From Alkalihalobacillus sp. YIM B00296 (GTDB lineage Bacteria; Bacillota; Bacilli; Bacillales; Fictibacillaceae), in contig NZ_JAIBLJ010000024.1 in NCBI RefSeq assembly GCF_020179385.1, forward strand, positions 1 through 55,819: 55,819 bases of DNA, read 5' to 3'. Below the pieces are notes generated by a model. That model saw only the letters and a list, made by a program, of their open reading frames with translations. It ran no database searches and was not told the origin of the DNA. The position numbers and the translations under genes are program-made. Below, piece after piece: positions 1 through 10,011 of the stretch (its first letter is position 1; the number at the start of each line of letters is the position of its first letter).

Positions 1-372
1 ATGTACGGTGGTGTGAGAGGTCGGGGGTTAGTCACCCCCTCTTACTCGATTTTTGTCCTGGTTCATTTTTATCGGTGTTTTTCATGGATTTTTTTCAAGC
101 TCAATTCGCGGCACTCCCTTGCGGGGAAAGCGATCCAGGCAGAACCCCGTATGAAGAGGCTTGGGGATCGTCCCGCAGAATTGGTGAAATTTCACAGGCG
201 GTTTCTGACAAAGTTTCCGGAAGGTTTACTTCAACAAATTCCCTTAATTACCCATATGATGATAACTTATGAATACAATGGTTAAAAGAAGAGTTCCCAA
301 ACTTGTTTATGATATGATGGCAGTAACAAAATCGAGATAGTCTTAAACCGTTGGGAAATGGGGAAAATATAG
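1..372. other. Intergenic region upstream of radA
   Basis: No convincing gene lies here. A hairpin of five G and five C (23-27 with 35-39) is followed at a distance by a short T run, so a weak terminator for an upstream operon is possible. Positions 104-200 hold a degenerate copy of a repeat also found at 7311-7420. In other Bacillaceae clpC lies just upstream of radA, but no part of clpC can be recognised here. No clear radA promoter was identified. Confidence 0.6.
104..200. repeat. Intergenic repeat family A, copy 1 (degenerate)
   Basis: The stretch starts with GCGGCACTCC, then TGCGGG, CCAGGCA and ACCCCG, and ends in GAAATTTCAC. The same words occur in the same order at 7311-7420. It is G+C-richer than its flanks and non-coding. 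It resembles the short palindrome-like intergenic repeats scattered in many Bacillaceae genomes; function is unknown. Confidence 0.6.
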
Positions 373-1743
373 ATGGCAAAACGAAAAACGAGTTTCTTGT
401 GTGGAGAGTGCGGGTATGATTCTCCAAAATGGATGGGAAAATGCCCGGGATGCGGAAAATGGAATACGATGGTGGAAGAAATCACCCAACCGGAAAAAGG
501 ACACCGCAGATCTTTCCAAACTGGGGGAACAAGCCAGAAGCCAGAACCCATCACGAAAATAAAAAGTGAGAAAGAACCTCGGATCAATACACAGATCAAC
601 GAATTGAACCGGGTGTTAGGCGGAGGGATCGTCCCAGGGTCTCTGGTGCTGGTCGGTGGAGATCCAGGTATCGGAAAATCGACACTTTTGTTGCAGACTT
701 CTGCAAAACTGGCTGAACATGATCACACCATCTTATATATATCCGGAGAGGAATCGATCAAACAAACCAAATTGAGGGCCCAAAGACTCGGAATCAATCA
801 TGATAACCTTTATGTCCATGCTGAAACAGACATGGACCTGATTGAAAAAGCGATTGAAGAAGTCAACCCGAGCCTTTTGATCATCGATTCCATCCAAACT
901 GTCTTCCGCGCCGAAATCACTTCTGCGCCAGGGAGTGTCTCACAGGTCAGGGAATGTACTTCCCAATTCATGAGAATTTCGAAAACGAGTGGAATTGCAA
1001 CATTTATTGTAGGACACGTTACTAAAGAGGGGTCTATTGCAGGGCCACGTTTGCTTGAACATATGGTTGATGCCGTCCTTTATTTTGAAGGGGAAAGACA
1101 TCATACGTATCGAATTTTACGTGCTGTAAAAAACCGTTTCGGCTCGACGAATGAAATCGGGGTTTTCGAAATGAAGGAAGCTGGATTGGACGAAGTTGAA
1201 AATCCATCTGAGGTCTTTTTAGAAGAAAGATCGAACGGGGCAGCAGGTTCCGCGATCGTGGCTTCCATGGAAGGAACAAGACCCGTTCTCGTTGAAATAC
1301 AGGCATTAGTATCTCCGACAAGCTTCGGTAATCCTAGGCGTATGGGGAATGGAATCGATCATAACAAAGTATCCTTGTTGATGGCGGTCCTCGAAAAACG
1401 GGTAGGATTATTGATGCAGAATCAGGATGCGTATGTCAATGTGGCTGGAGGTGTCCGGCTGGATGAACCGGCTGTGGACTTGGCAATCGCGGTAAGCATT
1501 GCATCAAGTTTCAAAGACAAACCGACAAAGCCGACTGATGTCATCATCGGTGAAATCGGTCTGACCGGGGAAGTCCGGCGCGTTTCACGTGTTGAACAAC
1601 GTGTACATGAAGTTGCTAAACTAGGCTTCAAACGTGTCATTCTGCCTGAGAAGAACATTGGCGGATGGACGGTACCGGAAGGAATAGAAGTCATCGGTGT
1701 ATCATCTGTTCAAGATACGCTACGCCACACATTAGGAGGATGA
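373..1743 (+). CDS. radA: DNA repair protein RadA (Sms)
   Basis: RadA is a RecA-related, hexameric DnaB-type helicase that drives branch migration of recombination intermediates in the cytoplasm. The 456-residue protein has the usual length. It shows an N-terminal zinc finger (C10, C13, C24, C27), a Walker A motif around 95-104 ([10 protein letters not shown]), the RadA-specific KNRFG motif near 253-257, and a C-terminal Lon-protease-like domain from about 280 to the end. The start is the ATG at 373; the upstream ribosome binding site is weak. disA begins three bases after the stop, the conserved Bacillus arrangement that pairs a branch-migration helicase with a DNA-scanning cyclase. Confidence 0.97.
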   Translation: MAKRKTSFLCGECGYDSPKWMGKCPGCGKWNTMVEEITQPEKGHRRSFQTGGTSQKPEPITKIKSEKEPRINTQINELNRVLGGGIVPGSLVLVGGDPGIGKSTLLLQTSAKLAEHDHTILYISGEESIKQTKLRAQRLGINHDNLYVHAETDMDLIEKAIEEVNPSLLIIDSIQTVFRAEITSAPGSVSQVRECTSQFMRISKTSGIATFIVGHVTKEGSIAGPRLLEHMVDAVLYFEGERHHTYRILRAVKNRFGSTNEIGVFEMKEAGLDEVENPSEVFLEERSNGAAGSAIVASMEGTRPVLVEIQALVSPTSFGNPRRMGNGIDHNKVSLLMAVLEKRVGLLMQNQDAYVNVAGGVRLDEPAVDLAIAVSIASSFKDKPTKPTDVIIGEIGLTGEVRRVSRVEQRVHEVAKLGFKRVILPEKNIGGWTVPEGIEVIGVSSVQDTLRHTLGG

Positions 1744-1746
1744 CGC

Positions 1747-2820
1747 ATGGACGTGACCATGAAGGAACTGATCGTAAGTAAGATGCTTCAATATATAGCA
1801 CCGGGAACGCCATTGCGTGATGGTATTGATAATGTTTTACGTGCAAAAACCGGGGGATTGATCGTGGTCGGTTTTAATGACAAAGTCCAAAAGATTGTTG
1901 ATGGCGGTTTCTCGATCAATTGCCGATTCTCACCAGCTTACTTGTATGAATTGGCAAAAATGGATGGTGCGATTATCTTAAATGATGAAGGAAATCGGAT
2001 CTTATTTGCGAATACTCAACTAATACCTGATACATCGATTCCGTCAAAGGAAACAGGGATCCGTCACCGTACTGCAGAACGCGTTGCAAAGCAAACCGGA
2101 AATCTAGTCGTATCTATTTCACAAAGAAGGAATGTCATCACGTTGTATCAAGGGAGCATTCGTTATTCTTTGCAGGATATCGGAGTCATTTTGACAAAAG
2201 CCAACCAGGCATTACAGACGCTTGAAAAGTATAAATCTGTCCTTGATCAGAGTTTGACAGACCTTGGTGCCCTAGAGTTTGAAGAACTAGTGACCTTTCA
2301 AGAGGTCTCCCAAGTGATACATCGGATTGAAATGGTATTGCGTATTCGAAATGAAATCATCAAATATGTTAACGAACTCGGATCTGAAGGCCGCTTGATC
2401 AGTATGCAAATGGAAGAACTTGTGTCCAATATTGAATCAGAAGCAGCCCTGATCGTAAAAGATTACGCGAAAAACAGGAAAGTCGATCCATATCGGACTT
2501 TAAATGAACTGAAAAAGCTTTCCAGTGAAGAATTGTTGGAAGAAAATGCGATCGTGCGGCTATTAGGGTACCTTCCATCTGCGAATATATATGAGGAGTC
2601 TGTCAAGCCCAGAGGTTATCGGATTTTACACAAAATACCGAGATTACCTTCCCTTATCATTGAAAATCTCGTGAATCATTTCGAACATCTCCAAAATACA
2701 TTGAAAGCCTCAATCGAGGAACTGGATGAAGTAGAGGGGATCGGGGAAATCCGTGCTCGTAAAATCAAGGATGGTTTGAAAAGGATCCAGGAACAGTTGT
2801 TTCTAGATCGCCACATTTGA
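1747..2820 (+). CDS. disA: DNA integrity scanning protein DisA, diadenylate cyclase
   Basis: DisA condenses two ATP into cyclic di-AMP and slides along DNA; branched intermediates halt it and lower c-di-AMP, which delays sporulation in Bacillus. The 357-residue product has the N-terminal DAC domain (about 1-145) with the catalytic DGA motif at 73-75 and the RHR motif at 106-108. A helical spine follows, then a C-terminal helix-hairpin-helix DNA-binding region containing [11 protein letters not shown]. Length and motifs are those of an active enzyme. It follows radA by three bases, with the ribosome binding site (AGGAGG) overlapping the radA stop, so the two are probably co-translated. Confidence 0.97.
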   Translation: MDVTMKELIVSKMLQYIAPGTPLRDGIDNVLRAKTGGLIVVGFNDKVQKIVDGGFSINCRFSPAYLYELAKMDGAIILNDEGNRILFANTQLIPDTSIPSKETGIRHRTAERVAKQTGNLVVSISQRRNVITLYQGSIRYSLQDIGVILTKANQALQTLEKYKSVLDQSLTDLGALEFEELVTFQEVSQVIHRIEMVLRIRNEIIKYVNELGSEGRLISMQMEELVSNIESEAALIVKDYAKNRKVDPYRTLNELKKLSSEELLEENAIVRLLGYLPSANIYEESVKPRGYRILHKIPRLPSLIIENLVNHFEHLQNTLKASIEELDEVEGIGEIRARKIKDGLKRIQEQLFLDRHI

Positions 2821-2848
2821 CACAAAATATAGCGGATTACAAGGTCAT

Positions 2849-2878
2849 TTGACTGTATTTTCTATGTAATTTTATGTA
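2849..2878 (+). promoter_or_regulatory. Candidate sigma-A promoter for yacL
   Basis: TTGACT (2849-2854) is followed after 18 bases by TATGTA (2873-2878). It lies in the 123-base gap between disA and yacL. The -35 is good and the -10 is weak, so this is a moderate candidate. Confidence 0.4.
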
Positions 2879-2943
2879 AAATGGTAGCAATAGGTTTCAA
2901 ATTTGTTGAAATGTCTATAATGAAAAGAAGGAGGTGGACAATT

Positions 2944-4053
2944 TTGTTAAAACGAATTGTTCAATTGTTTTTTATCATCGTAGGTGGAACACTGGGTTAT
3001 TTATATGTCCCTGAACTTATTCAATTATTAAATAATTTAGTTAATATTGGAGATTTACCCGGGTTCATCACTTCACCTTATATGGGAACAGTCATTGGTG
3101 CAATTGCTTTCTTTTTAAGTACATTCTGGTTGGCAGATCACATCGTCGGGTTCATTCAGTGGATTGAAGAATCCCTTATGAAGGCGCCTGTAGCAGACGT
3201 ACTTTTTGGTTCATTCGGTTTGATTTTCGGTCTAGTTGTCGCTTATTTGGCCATGTTTGCGCTGAATAGTATGGAACTAAGTATCGTTGTGAACGTGATC
3301 GGCTTCTTCTTCACTGCTTTGTTAGGGTATATCGGTTTCCAATTCGGATTCAAGAAACGTGAGGAGTTAGTCAATGTGTTTACATCAGCTCGTTTTGCGA
3401 ACAAAAAGAAGGAAGCTGAAATCGAAACGAAATCCACTAACACCGGTATATTGAAAATCCTTGATACGAGTGTCATAATTGACGGTAGAATCGCAGATGT
3501 TTGTCAGACTGGATTTTTGGAAGGCCCGATCGTTATTCCTCAATTCGTTCTTGAAGAATTACAGCATATAGCAGATTCTTCAGATGTATTGAAACGAAAC
3601 AGAGGGCGTCGGGGTCTTGATATCCTTAACCGGATCCAAAAAGAACTCGCTGTCAAAGTGGAGATATACGAAGGTGACTTTGAAGACGTTCAAGAAGTCG
3701 ATAGCAAGCTTGTCAAACTCGGAAAATTAGTCTCTGGAATGGTCGTCACGAATGATTACAACTTAAATAAAGTGTGCGAATTCCAAGGCGTTCCAGTATT
3801 GAATATCAATGATTTGGCGAATGCTGTCAAACCTGTCGTTCTCCCTGGAGAAGAACTGAACGTACAAGTGATCAAGGACGGAAAAGAACAAAATCAAGGT
3901 GTCGGGTACCTTGATGACGGTACGATGATCGTCGTAGAAGGTGGCCGTGATTATATCGGAAAAACGATTGATGTCCTGGTGACGAGTGTCCTACAAACAT
4001 CTGCCGGTCGAATGATTTTTGCAAAGCCTAAGCTGTTAGAAAAGGCTCTGTAA
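2944..4053 (+). CDS. yacL: Membrane PIN/TRAM-domain protein YacL
   Basis: This 369-residue protein has about four hydrophobic segments in the first 145 residues, then a PIN-type nuclease domain (from about 170, with the acidic LDTSVIIDGR motif) and a C-terminal TRAM domain (about 300-362) that probably binds RNA. The family is conserved in Bacilli but its substrate is not established. I chose the TTG at 2944 because AAGGAGGTG lies seven bases upstream and the product then begins MLKRIVQ, as in the B. subtilis protein. The in-frame ATG at 2881 would add 21 unconserved residues. It sits between disA and ispD with a possible promoter of its own. Confidence 0.9.
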   Translation: MLKRIVQLFFIIVGGTLGYLYVPELIQLLNNLVNIGDLPGFITSPYMGTVIGAIAFFLSTFWLADHIVGFIQWIEESLMKAPVADVLFGSFGLIFGLVVAYLAMFALNSMELSIVVNVIGFFFTALLGYIGFQFGFKKREELVNVFTSARFANKKKEAEIETKSTNTGILKILDTSVIIDGRIADVCQTGFLEGPIVIPQFVLEELQHIADSSDVLKRNRGRRGLDILNRIQKELAVKVEIYEGDFEDVQEVDSKLVKLGKLVSGMVVTNDYNLNKVCEFQGVPVLNINDLANAVKPVVLPGEELNVQVIKDGKEQNQGVGYLDDGTMIVVEGGRDYIGKTIDVLVTSVLQTSAGRMIFAKPKLLEKAL

Positions 4054-4069
4054 TCCTTTCGGAAAGTAG

Positions 4070-4777
4070 ATGAGAAGTGTGGATTATGTTGTAGTCATTC
4101 CTGCTGCCGGCCAAGGCAAACGGATGGATGCAGGTAAAAACAAACAATTGATCACCCTACAAGGAATACCACTTATCGTTCATACCTTGCGAATTTTTCA
4201 AGAGGATGATTGGTGTAGTGGTATTATCCTTGTCGGTAATAAACGTGAGTTGATTGAACTCAAACAGATCGTCTCTGAATACAATTTGGATAAAGTCCAA
4301 CGTATTGTAGCTGGTGGTCTAGAAAGACAGCATAGTGTGTATGAAGGCTTAAAGGCGATCGATGCAGAATCGCTTGTCTTGATCCACGATGGGGCTAGAC
4401 CTTTCGTATCAATCGATTCCATCCATAACCTCGTGACCAAGACAATTGATAGCGGTGCAGCTGTTCTAGCAGTACCAATTAAAGACACAGTGAAACGTAT
4501 CGAGCGGGGTACGGTCATCGAGACTGTGGATCGCAGTAGCTTGTGGGCTATCCAGACCCCACAAGCTTTTCATCTGTCTCTTATCCGGGATGCACATGAA
4601 GCAGCTGGAAATAAGGGTCATCTTGGGACAGATGATGCTAGTCTCGTAGAGCATTTCGGCTCGCCCGTATCAATTGTGGAAGGGGATTATTTGAATATCA
4701 AGTTGACGACCAAGGAAGATTTATTGTTTGCAAATGCGATCATTCGGGGGAGGGAGGAACAGCGAAATAATGTTTAG
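4070..4777 (+). CDS. ispD: 2-C-methyl-D-erythritol 4-phosphate cytidylyltransferase IspD
   Basis: IspD transfers CMP from CTP to methylerythritol phosphate, the third step of the MEP isoprenoid pathway. The 235-residue protein has the nucleotide-binding signature PAAGQGKRM near the N-terminus, DGARPF near the middle and a C-terminal TNIK-like stretch ([10 protein letters not shown]). Length is typical. The start ATG has only a weak ribosome binding site (GGAAAG). The 3' end overlaps ispF by eight bases, so the two consecutive or near-consecutive MEP enzymes are translationally coupled. Confidence 0.95.
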   Translation: MRSVDYVVVIPAAGQGKRMDAGKNKQLITLQGIPLIVHTLRIFQEDDWCSGIILVGNKRELIELKQIVSEYNLDKVQRIVAGGLERQHSVYEGLKAIDAESLVLIHDGARPFVSIDSIHNLVTKTIDSGAAVLAVPIKDTVKRIERGTVIETVDRSSLWAIQTPQAFHLSLIRDAHEAAGNKGHLGTDDASLVEHFGSPVSIVEGDYLNIKLTTKEDLLFANAIIRGREEQRNNV

Positions 4778-5243
4778 GATAGGACAAGGCTTTGATGTAC
4801 ATCAATTAGTAGAAGGAAGGCCGCTTATTATCGGCGGTGTCGCCATCCCGTATGAAAAAGGCCTGCTGGGCCATTCAGACGCAGATGTTCTTTTGCATGT
4901 GATAACCGATGCGATTCTCGGTGCGATAGGGGAAGGAGACCTTGGTAAACACTTCCCTGATACAAGTGCTGATTTTAAAGATATCGATTCGAAGATTTTA
5001 TTAAAGCGAGCGTATGACCTTGCCAAAAATAAAGGCTTTTCTCTTGGAAATGTTGATGCGACGATCATTGCCGAGCGCCCGAAGATGGCACCACACATTC
5101 AAGAGATGAGAAGCATCATCGCTGAACTGTTGGGATCTGAGCTTGAACAAGTGAACATAAAAGCGACGACCACGGAAAAACTAGGCTTTACTGGTAGAGA
5201 AGAGGGAATCGCTGCCCAGGCAGTCGTTCTGATTGAAAAATAG
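4770..5243 (+). CDS. ispF: 2-C-methyl-D-erythritol 2,4-cyclodiphosphate synthase IspF
   Basis: IspF cyclises CDP-methylerythritol phosphate to the cyclodiphosphate, releasing CMP; it works as a homotrimer with a zinc site. The 157-residue product begins [13 protein letters not shown], with metal ligands D9 and H11, then the conserved [10 protein letters not shown] motif, and ends with the [14 protein letters not shown] motif of the family. I chose the ATG at 4770 because GGGAGGGAGGA precedes it and the family starts here; a longer frame from 4728 lies inside ispD. It overlaps the end of ispD by eight bases. Confidence 0.96.
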   Translation: MFRIGQGFDVHQLVEGRPLIIGGVAIPYEKGLLGHSDADVLLHVITDAILGAIGEGDLGKHFPDTSADFKDIDSKILLKRAYDLAKNKGFSLGNVDATIIAERPKMAPHIQEMRSIIAELLGSELEQVNIKATTTEKLGFTGREEGIAAQAVVLIEK

Positions 5244-5324
5244 TACCATCTGTCAGTGGGACAGGAAGGCACTTGAGAACTATGATAAAATAGCAACAAA
5301 GTAAAGGTGGAAGGTGAGATCATT

Positions 5325-6791
5325 ATGGCTAACGTTAGAGTTCGTTATGCACCAAGTCCAACAGGACATTTACATATCGGTAATGCACGGGCAGCCCTGT
5401 TCAATTACTTGTTTGCCCGCAGCCAGAACGGTACATTCGTCATCCGGATTGAAGATACTGATCAAAAGAGAAACGTTGAAGGCGGCGAGTACAGCCAGCT
5501 GAATTATTTGAAATGGCTCGGCATTGATTGGGATGAGAGTGTCGATGTTGGTGGCGACTATGGTCCTTATCGCCAGATGGAACGTATTGAAATTTACCGT
5601 GAACATTACAATGACCTGATTGATCGAGGGCTCGCTTATAAATGCTATTGTACCGAAGAGGAACTCGAGCAAGAGAGAGAAGCGCAACAGGCACGCGGTG
5701 AAATGCCCCGCTATTCGGGAAAGTGCCGCCATTTGACTGAAGAGGAGCAAGAAAAGCTTGCTGCGGAAGGCAGAAAGCCAAGTATCCGCTTCGCTGTGCC
5801 ACGTGGGAAGGAATATTCATTCATCGATATAGTCAAAGATCGTGTAAGCCTTGAATCTGACGGTATCGGTGATTGGGTTATCGTTAAGAAAGACGGAATC
5901 CCGACCTATAACTTCGCTGTAGCGATCGATGATCACCATATGAAGATTTCCCATGTGTTACGTGGGGATGATCACATCTCAAATACTCCGAAGCAGCAGA
6001 TGATTTATGAAGCATTCGGATGGGAGGAACCGAAATTCGGCCACATGACTTTGATCGTCAATGAAAACCGTAAAAAACTCAGTAAGCGTGATGAATCAAC
6101 GATCCAATTCATCGAGCAATATGAAGACCTCGGCTACTTACCGGAGGCATTATTCAACTTCATCGCATTGCTCGGTTGGTCTCCAAAAGGAGAAGAGGAG
6201 TTATTCACGAAAGCGCAGTTCATCGAAATCTTCGATGCAGACCGCTTATCGAAAGCGGCAGCGGTTTTTGATACGAAAAAATTGGAGTGGATGAACAATC
6301 AATACATCAAGCAAGCGGATTTTGATCGAGTCCTCGAATTGACTGTGCCTCACTTGGAGCGTGCGGGCCGTATTTCTGAAGATCGGGATGACCAACAGGA
6401 AGCATGGGTTCGTAAACTTGTAGCGCTTTACCAAGAGCAGCTTACCTTTGGAGCGGAAATCGTCCCATTGACCGAATTGTTCTTTAATGAATCGGTTGCC
6501 TATAATGATACGGCTGCAGAAGTTCTTGGTGAAGAACAAGTCCCTGAAGTTTTGAACGGATTGATTGAACAAATCAGACCGATGGAGACCTTCGAGCCTG
6601 CAGAAATCAAGGCAGCAATCAAGGCGACCCAAAAAGCGACGGGACACAGGGGTAAGAAACTATTCATGCCGATCCGTGTAGCGGCGACAGGCCAATCCCA
6701 TGGTCCTGAGCTTCCGGATTCATTATCGCTGCTTGGTAAAGATGTAGTCATCGCGAGGCTTGAAGATGCTATCAAACAATTTGGGAGCTAA
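5325..6791 (+). CDS. gltX: Glutamyl-tRNA synthetase
   Basis: This class I synthetase charges tRNA-Glu. In Bacilli it is normally non-discriminating and also loads Glu on tRNA-Gln for the GatCAB amidotransferase. The 488-residue protein shows the HIGH-type motif HIGN at 17-20 and the KMSKS-type motif KLSKR near 251-255, with a helical anticodon-binding half after about residue 330. The start ATG at 5325 follows AAGGTGA by seven bases and gives the family N-terminus [14 protein letters not shown]; upstream in-frame codons lack a better site. It lies directly upstream of the Cys T-box leader. Confidence 0.97.
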   Translation: MANVRVRYAPSPTGHLHIGNARAALFNYLFARSQNGTFVIRIEDTDQKRNVEGGEYSQLNYLKWLGIDWDESVDVGGDYGPYRQMERIEIYREHYNDLIDRGLAYKCYCTEEELEQEREAQQARGEMPRYSGKCRHLTEEEQEKLAAEGRKPSIRFAVPRGKEYSFIDIVKDRVSLESDGIGDWVIVKKDGIPTYNFAVAIDDHHMKISHVLRGDDHISNTPKQQMIYEAFGWEEPKFGHMTLIVNENRKKLSKRDESTIQFIEQYEDLGYLPEALFNFIALLGWSPKGEEELFTKAQFIEIFDADRLSKAAAVFDTKKLEWMNNQYIKQADFDRVLELTVPHLERAGRISEDRDDQQEAWVRKLVALYQEQLTFGAEIVPLTELFFNESVAYNDTAAEVLGEEQVPEVLNGLIEQIRPMETFEPAEIKAAIKATQKATGHRGKKLFMPIRVAATGQSHGPELPDSLSLLGKDVVIARLEDAIKQFGS

Positions 6792-6844
6792 ACGATACAC
6801 ATTTTGTTCAAAATATAATATAGTAAAAAGAAAACAAATGAGGT

Positions 6845-7084
6845 TAAATCTTTGACGAGGAAAAGTAAGGAGTACCCTTTCTTTATAGAGAGAACCATCA
6901 TCGGCTGAAAGTGGTTTAAGGAAGGCATCCTGAAATGCACCTCTGAGACTCTTGTTGAATTCGAGTAGATAGGAGCGGGTCTTCCACCGTTAGAGGAAGC
7001 TGAGAGAGAAGAGCATCCGTTCTTCTAAACAGAGTGGGACCGCGCCGAAAGCGTCTCTGTGAGTAATCACAGAGGCGTTTTTTA
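6845..7084 (+). promoter_or_regulatory. T-box leader, probably tRNA-Cys responsive
   Basis: T-box RNAs sense uncharged tRNA and antiterminate. The conserved T-box element AGAGTGGGACCGCG is at 7031-7044. It is followed by an intrinsic terminator: GCGTCTCTGTGA (7051-7062) pairs with TCACAGAGGCG, then comes a T run at about 7077-7083. The upstream Stem I region contains AGAGAG and a likely specifier TGC at 6936-6938 in the context GAAATGCAC, which codes Cys. The next genes are cysE and cysS, matching a cysteine-responsive leader. The specifier is inferred by inspection, not by folding. Confidence 0.88.
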
Positions 7085-7109
7085 TGTTTCAATTATGCAA
7101 GGTTTCATT

Positions 7110-7225
7110 TTTGCTCCCAAGTCTATTTTCGTTTGGAAAAGGTCTTACAAGCAAGCTTGCTATCCCTTTTCCACTCAAGAGACCGTCACTTCACTCAAAA
7201 ATCTTCAATTTTTTTTGGGAGCAAA
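7110..7225. repeat. Nested inverted repeat between T-box and cysE
   Basis: The outer arms TTTGCTCCCAA (7110-7120) and TTGGGAGCAAA (7215-7225) are perfect complements. Inside lie a second pair, TGGAAAAGG (7134-7142) and CCTTTTCCA (7165-7173), around a perfect 12-base palindrome AGCAAGCTTGCT (7150-7161). There is no transposase or coding region. It looks like a small palindromic element or an extra RNA structure in the cysE leader. Confidence 0.75.
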
Positions 7226-7310
7226 GAAGCGGATTCAATTTGAAGATATTTTCGGGTAATCTCACCCGCGGAGATTATCTTGAGTAAAAACTTTCATGTT
7301 TATGAGCGAA

Positions 7311-7420
7311 ATTTGCGGCACTCCTGCGGGAAATGTGAGCCAGGCAAGACCCCGCAGTTTGGATGCAGAGAAAGTGATGTTTAAGCTCCAGCTCGCGGAA
7401 TGGGAGTGAATTTCACGAAA
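7311..7420. repeat. Intergenic repeat family A, copy 2
   Basis: The copy starts with GCGGCACTCCTGCGGG, includes GACCCCGCAG and ends with CGCGGAATGGGAGTGAATTTCAC. The left part matches 104-200 and the right part matches 13855-13876. The CTGCGGG and CCCCGCAG words are complementary, so the element can fold. It is non-coding and sits in the cysE leader. Confidence 0.65.
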
Positions 7421-7541
7421 ATCCAAAAATGGAGTTAAGAAAAAGGGACGTTAAGTTTAAATGTAAGCCGTTAAATAAGAGGCAGGTTTCCGTGTCAATA
7501 GAAAACGTAGAAGAGAATCAAAGTGGAGAGGAGTGACGTAT

Positions 7542-8189
7542 ATGTTTAAAACCTTGAAGGAAGATATCGATGTGGTGTTCGATCAAGATCCGGCAGCGCG
7601 AAGTTATTTTGAAGTCATTTTGACCTATTCAGGCCTTCACGCCATTTGGGCACATCGTTTTGCGCATTTTTTCTGGAAAAAGAAATTTTTCTTCATCGCC
7701 CGTGTCATATCGCAAGTAAGCCGCTTCTTTACTGGGATTGAAATCCACCCTGGAGCAAAGGTGGGAAGACGCTGTTTCATTGATCATGGAATGGGAGTCG
7801 TCATCGGTGAGACCTGTGAAATCGGGGACAATGTGACTTTATTCCAGGGTGTAACGCTAGGCGGTACAGGGAAAGAAAAAGGCAAACGTCACCCGACGCT
7901 TGAAGATCATACATTGGTTGCAACAGGCGCAAAAGTTTTAGGGTCCATCACGATAGGCAAATGTTCTAAAGTAGGAGCAGGGTCTGTCGTTTTACAAGAT
8001 GTACCGCAAAATTCGACAGTTGTCGGGATTCCAGGTAAGGTTGTCGTCCAGGACGGCGTTCGCGTCAAAGGGGATCTTGATCATAGTGACCTTCCTGACC
8101 CAGTTTCAGATAAGTTGAAAGTGATGGGGAAGGAAATCGATCGTTTGAAAGAAGAAATAGAGCTTTTGAGAAGGAGTGAGTTGAAATGA
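7542..8189 (+). CDS. cysE: Serine O-acetyltransferase
   Basis: CysE acetylates L-serine with acetyl-CoA to give O-acetylserine, the carbon skeleton for cysteine. The 215-residue protein is the short Bacillus form, lacking part of the N-terminal domain of the enterobacterial enzyme. A helical N-terminus leads into a left-handed beta-helix of hexapeptide repeats with the family motifs [18 protein letters not shown] and [12 protein letters not shown] at 7542 is chosen because GGAGAGGAG precedes it by eight bases; an in-frame GTG at 7533 lies inside that site. It overlaps cysS by four bases (ATGA) and is presumably controlled by the upstream T-box. Confidence 0.96.
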   Translation: MFKTLKEDIDVVFDQDPAARSYFEVILTYSGLHAIWAHRFAHFFWKKKFFFIARVISQVSRFFTGIEIHPGAKVGRRCFIDHGMGVVIGETCEIGDNVTLFQGVTLGGTGKEKGKRHPTLEDHTLVATGAKVLGSITIGKCSKVGAGSVVLQDVPQNSTVVGIPGKVVVQDGVRVKGDLDHSDLPDPVSDKLKVMGKEIDRLKEEIELLRRSELK

Positions 8190-9589
8190 GCATTCACATA
8201 TATAACACATTGACACGGCAGAAAGAACCATTCAAACCAATCGATGAAGGCAAGGTACGCATGTATGTATGCGGACCTACTGTCTATAACTATATCCATA
8301 TTGGGAACGCGAGGCCACCCATTGTATTTGATACGGTCCGCCGTTATCTAGAGTATCGCGGTTATGATGTTCATTTCATCTCAAACTTCACAGATGTCGA
8401 TGATAAGATCATCAAGGCGGCCAAAGAACTTGGTGAAGACGTTCCAAGCTTAGCAGAAAGATTTATAGAGGCTTACCATAAAGATACCTCCGAGTTGAAT
8501 GTCAGGAAAGCCGATCTACACCCCCGTGTAACCGAAACCATGGACGATATCATTTTGTTCATCGAAACGTTGATTGATAAAGGATACGCTTATGAAGCCG
8601 GCGGGGACGTCTATTTCAGGACGAAGAAATACAAGGATTACGGGAAGCTGTCCCAACAATCGATTGATGAACTCCGTGTCGGTGCGAGGATTCAAGTCGG
8701 CGAACATAAAGAAGACCCGTTGGATTTCGTTTTATGGAAAGCGGCAAAGGAAGGGGAAATCTACTGGGTGAGTCCGTGGGGTAATGGAAGACCCGGCTGG
8801 CATATCGAGTGCTCTGCCATGGTCAAGAAATATCTTGGTGACACGATCGATATCCATGCAGGGGGGCAAGACCTTTCGTTTCCACACCATGAAAATGAGA
8901 TCGCTCAATCTGAAGCGCTGAATGAGAAAACGATGGCAAATTATTGGATGCATAACGGGTATATTAATATCAATAATGAAAAAATGTCCAAATCACTTGG
9001 GAATTTCATTCTATTGCATGACCTCATCAAGAAGGTCGATCCACAAGCATTCCGTTTCTTCATGCTGAATGTCCATTATAGACATCCGATCAACTTTACA
9101 GAAGAACTGCTTGAAAGCGCCAAGACAAGTTTAGAACGTATCCGTACAACGGTCGAGAACCTTGAACACCGTACCGAACATAGTGCAGATCTAGGCACTG
9201 ATAATGAGAAATGGCTGCATAAAATCAATGACTATAAACAACGGTTCATTAAAGAGATGGATGATGATTTCAACACATCAAATGCCATCGCAACATTGTT
9301 CGATTTGTCTAAAGAGGCGAATGTGTACCTTCAAGAAAAGAATACAACCGTCGAGGTGTTGGAACGTTTTGTTTCAGTCATAGAGGAAATCGGTGAAGTC
9401 CTAGGTTTAGTGCTTAAAACAGAAAAAGACCTTCTAGATGAAGATATTGAAGCAATGATCCAACAGCGTAATCAAGCACGTAAAGAAAGGAACTTCCAGC
9501 TTGCGGATGAAATCCGTGATAACTTGGTCGATCAAGGCATTATACTCGAAGATACCCCTCAAGGTGTAAGGTGGAAGCGCAAATCATGA
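8186..9589 (+). CDS. cysS: Cysteinyl-tRNA synthetase
   Basis: This class I synthetase charges tRNA-Cys. The 467-residue protein has the HIGN motif at 38-41, the first zinc ligand C29, the GWHIECSAM zinc-site segment near the middle, and KMSKS at 266-270. The C-terminal third is helical and probably binds the anticodon stem. The start ATG overlaps the cysE stop in an ATGA arrangement, and its own stop overlaps the start of mrnC in the same way. Pairing the enzyme that makes the cysteine precursor with the one that uses cysteine fits shared T-box control. Confidence 0.97.
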   Translation: MSIHIYNTLTRQKEPFKPIDEGKVRMYVCGPTVYNYIHIGNARPPIVFDTVRRYLEYRGYDVHFISNFTDVDDKIIKAAKELGEDVPSLAERFIEAYHKDTSELNVRKADLHPRVTETMDDIILFIETLIDKGYAYEAGGDVYFRTKKYKDYGKLSQQSIDELRVGARIQVGEHKEDPLDFVLWKAAKEGEIYWVSPWGNGRPGWHIECSAMVKKYLGDTIDIHAGGQDLSFPHHENEIAQSEALNEKTMANYWMHNGYININNEKMSKSLGNFILLHDLIKKVDPQAFRFFMLNVHYRHPINFTEELLESAKTSLERIRTTVENLEHRTEHSADLGTDNEKWLHKINDYKQRFIKEMDDDFNTSNAIATLFDLSKEANVYLQEKNTTVEVLERFVSVIEEIGEVLGLVLKTEKDLLDEDIEAMIQQRNQARKERNFQLADEIRDNLVDQGIILEDTPQGVRWKRKS

Positions 9590-10011
9590 AGGAGCCTTAT
9601 CGTCTGTCGATCGACGACCCGAAACAATTGAAATCTTCTGCTCTTGCTTATATTGGAGATGCTGTGTATGAAGTGTATATCCGCTCCTATTTGTTAGGAA
9701 AAGGGGAAGTCAAACCGCACCAGCTCCATAAGCTCTCTACGAGTTATGTTTCTGCCAAGGCTCAAGCATCGGTCATATTAAGGATGCTTGAGTACCAGGA
9801 ACTGACGGAAGAAGAGCAAGGTGTAGTCCGTAGAGGAAGGAATAGTAAAATGGGGACGATTCCAAAGAATACAGACATCCAGACCTATCGATATGGAACA
9901 GCCTTTGAAGCTTTGATCGGATTTTTATATTTATCTGGCAGTACAGAACGCTTGGATTCACTCATTGAAAGGGCTATTTTCATAGTGGAAGAAGGAGGGG
10001 AAAAAAGATGA
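9586..10011 (+). CDS. mrnC: Mini-ribonuclease III MrnC
   Basis: Mini-III is a dimeric RNase III catalytic domain without the double-stranded RNA-binding domain; in Bacillus it matures the ends of 23S rRNA. The 141-residue product carries the signature [10 protein letters not shown] with catalytic D25, the [13 protein letters not shown] loop and the second acidic motif [12 protein letters not shown] chose the ATG at 9586, which overlaps the cysS stop as ATGA and follows AAGGTGG; the GTG at 9571 lies inside that ribosome binding site. The gene overlaps rlmB by four bases. Confidence 0.94.
   Translation: MKEPYRLSIDDPKQLKSSALAYIGDAVYEVYIRSYLLGKGEVKPHQLHKLSTSYVSAKAQASVILRMLEYQELTEEEQGVVRRGRNSKMGTIPKNTDIQTYRYGTAFEALIGFLYLSGSTERLDSLIERAIFIVEEGGEKR

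Larger units (their letters stand above)
6792..7541. other. Long gap between gltX and cysE
   Basis: This 750-base gap holds, in order, a T-box leader with its terminator (about 6845-7084), a nested inverted repeat (7110-7225), a small G+C-rich hairpin (7252-7268), and a copy of repeat family A (7311-7420). No coding region is credible. The distance from the T-box terminator to cysE, about 450 bases, is much longer than usual for a T-box leader. Confidence 0.8.

Noticed and set aside
1-285. 94-codon open frame at the left edge
   Set aside because: No ribosome binding site or domain, and it runs through repeat family A; probably spurious.
7059-7287. Two overlapping short frames after the T-box terminator
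   Set aside because: They start in the terminator stem or T run, have no ribosome binding site and cross the nested inverted repeat.
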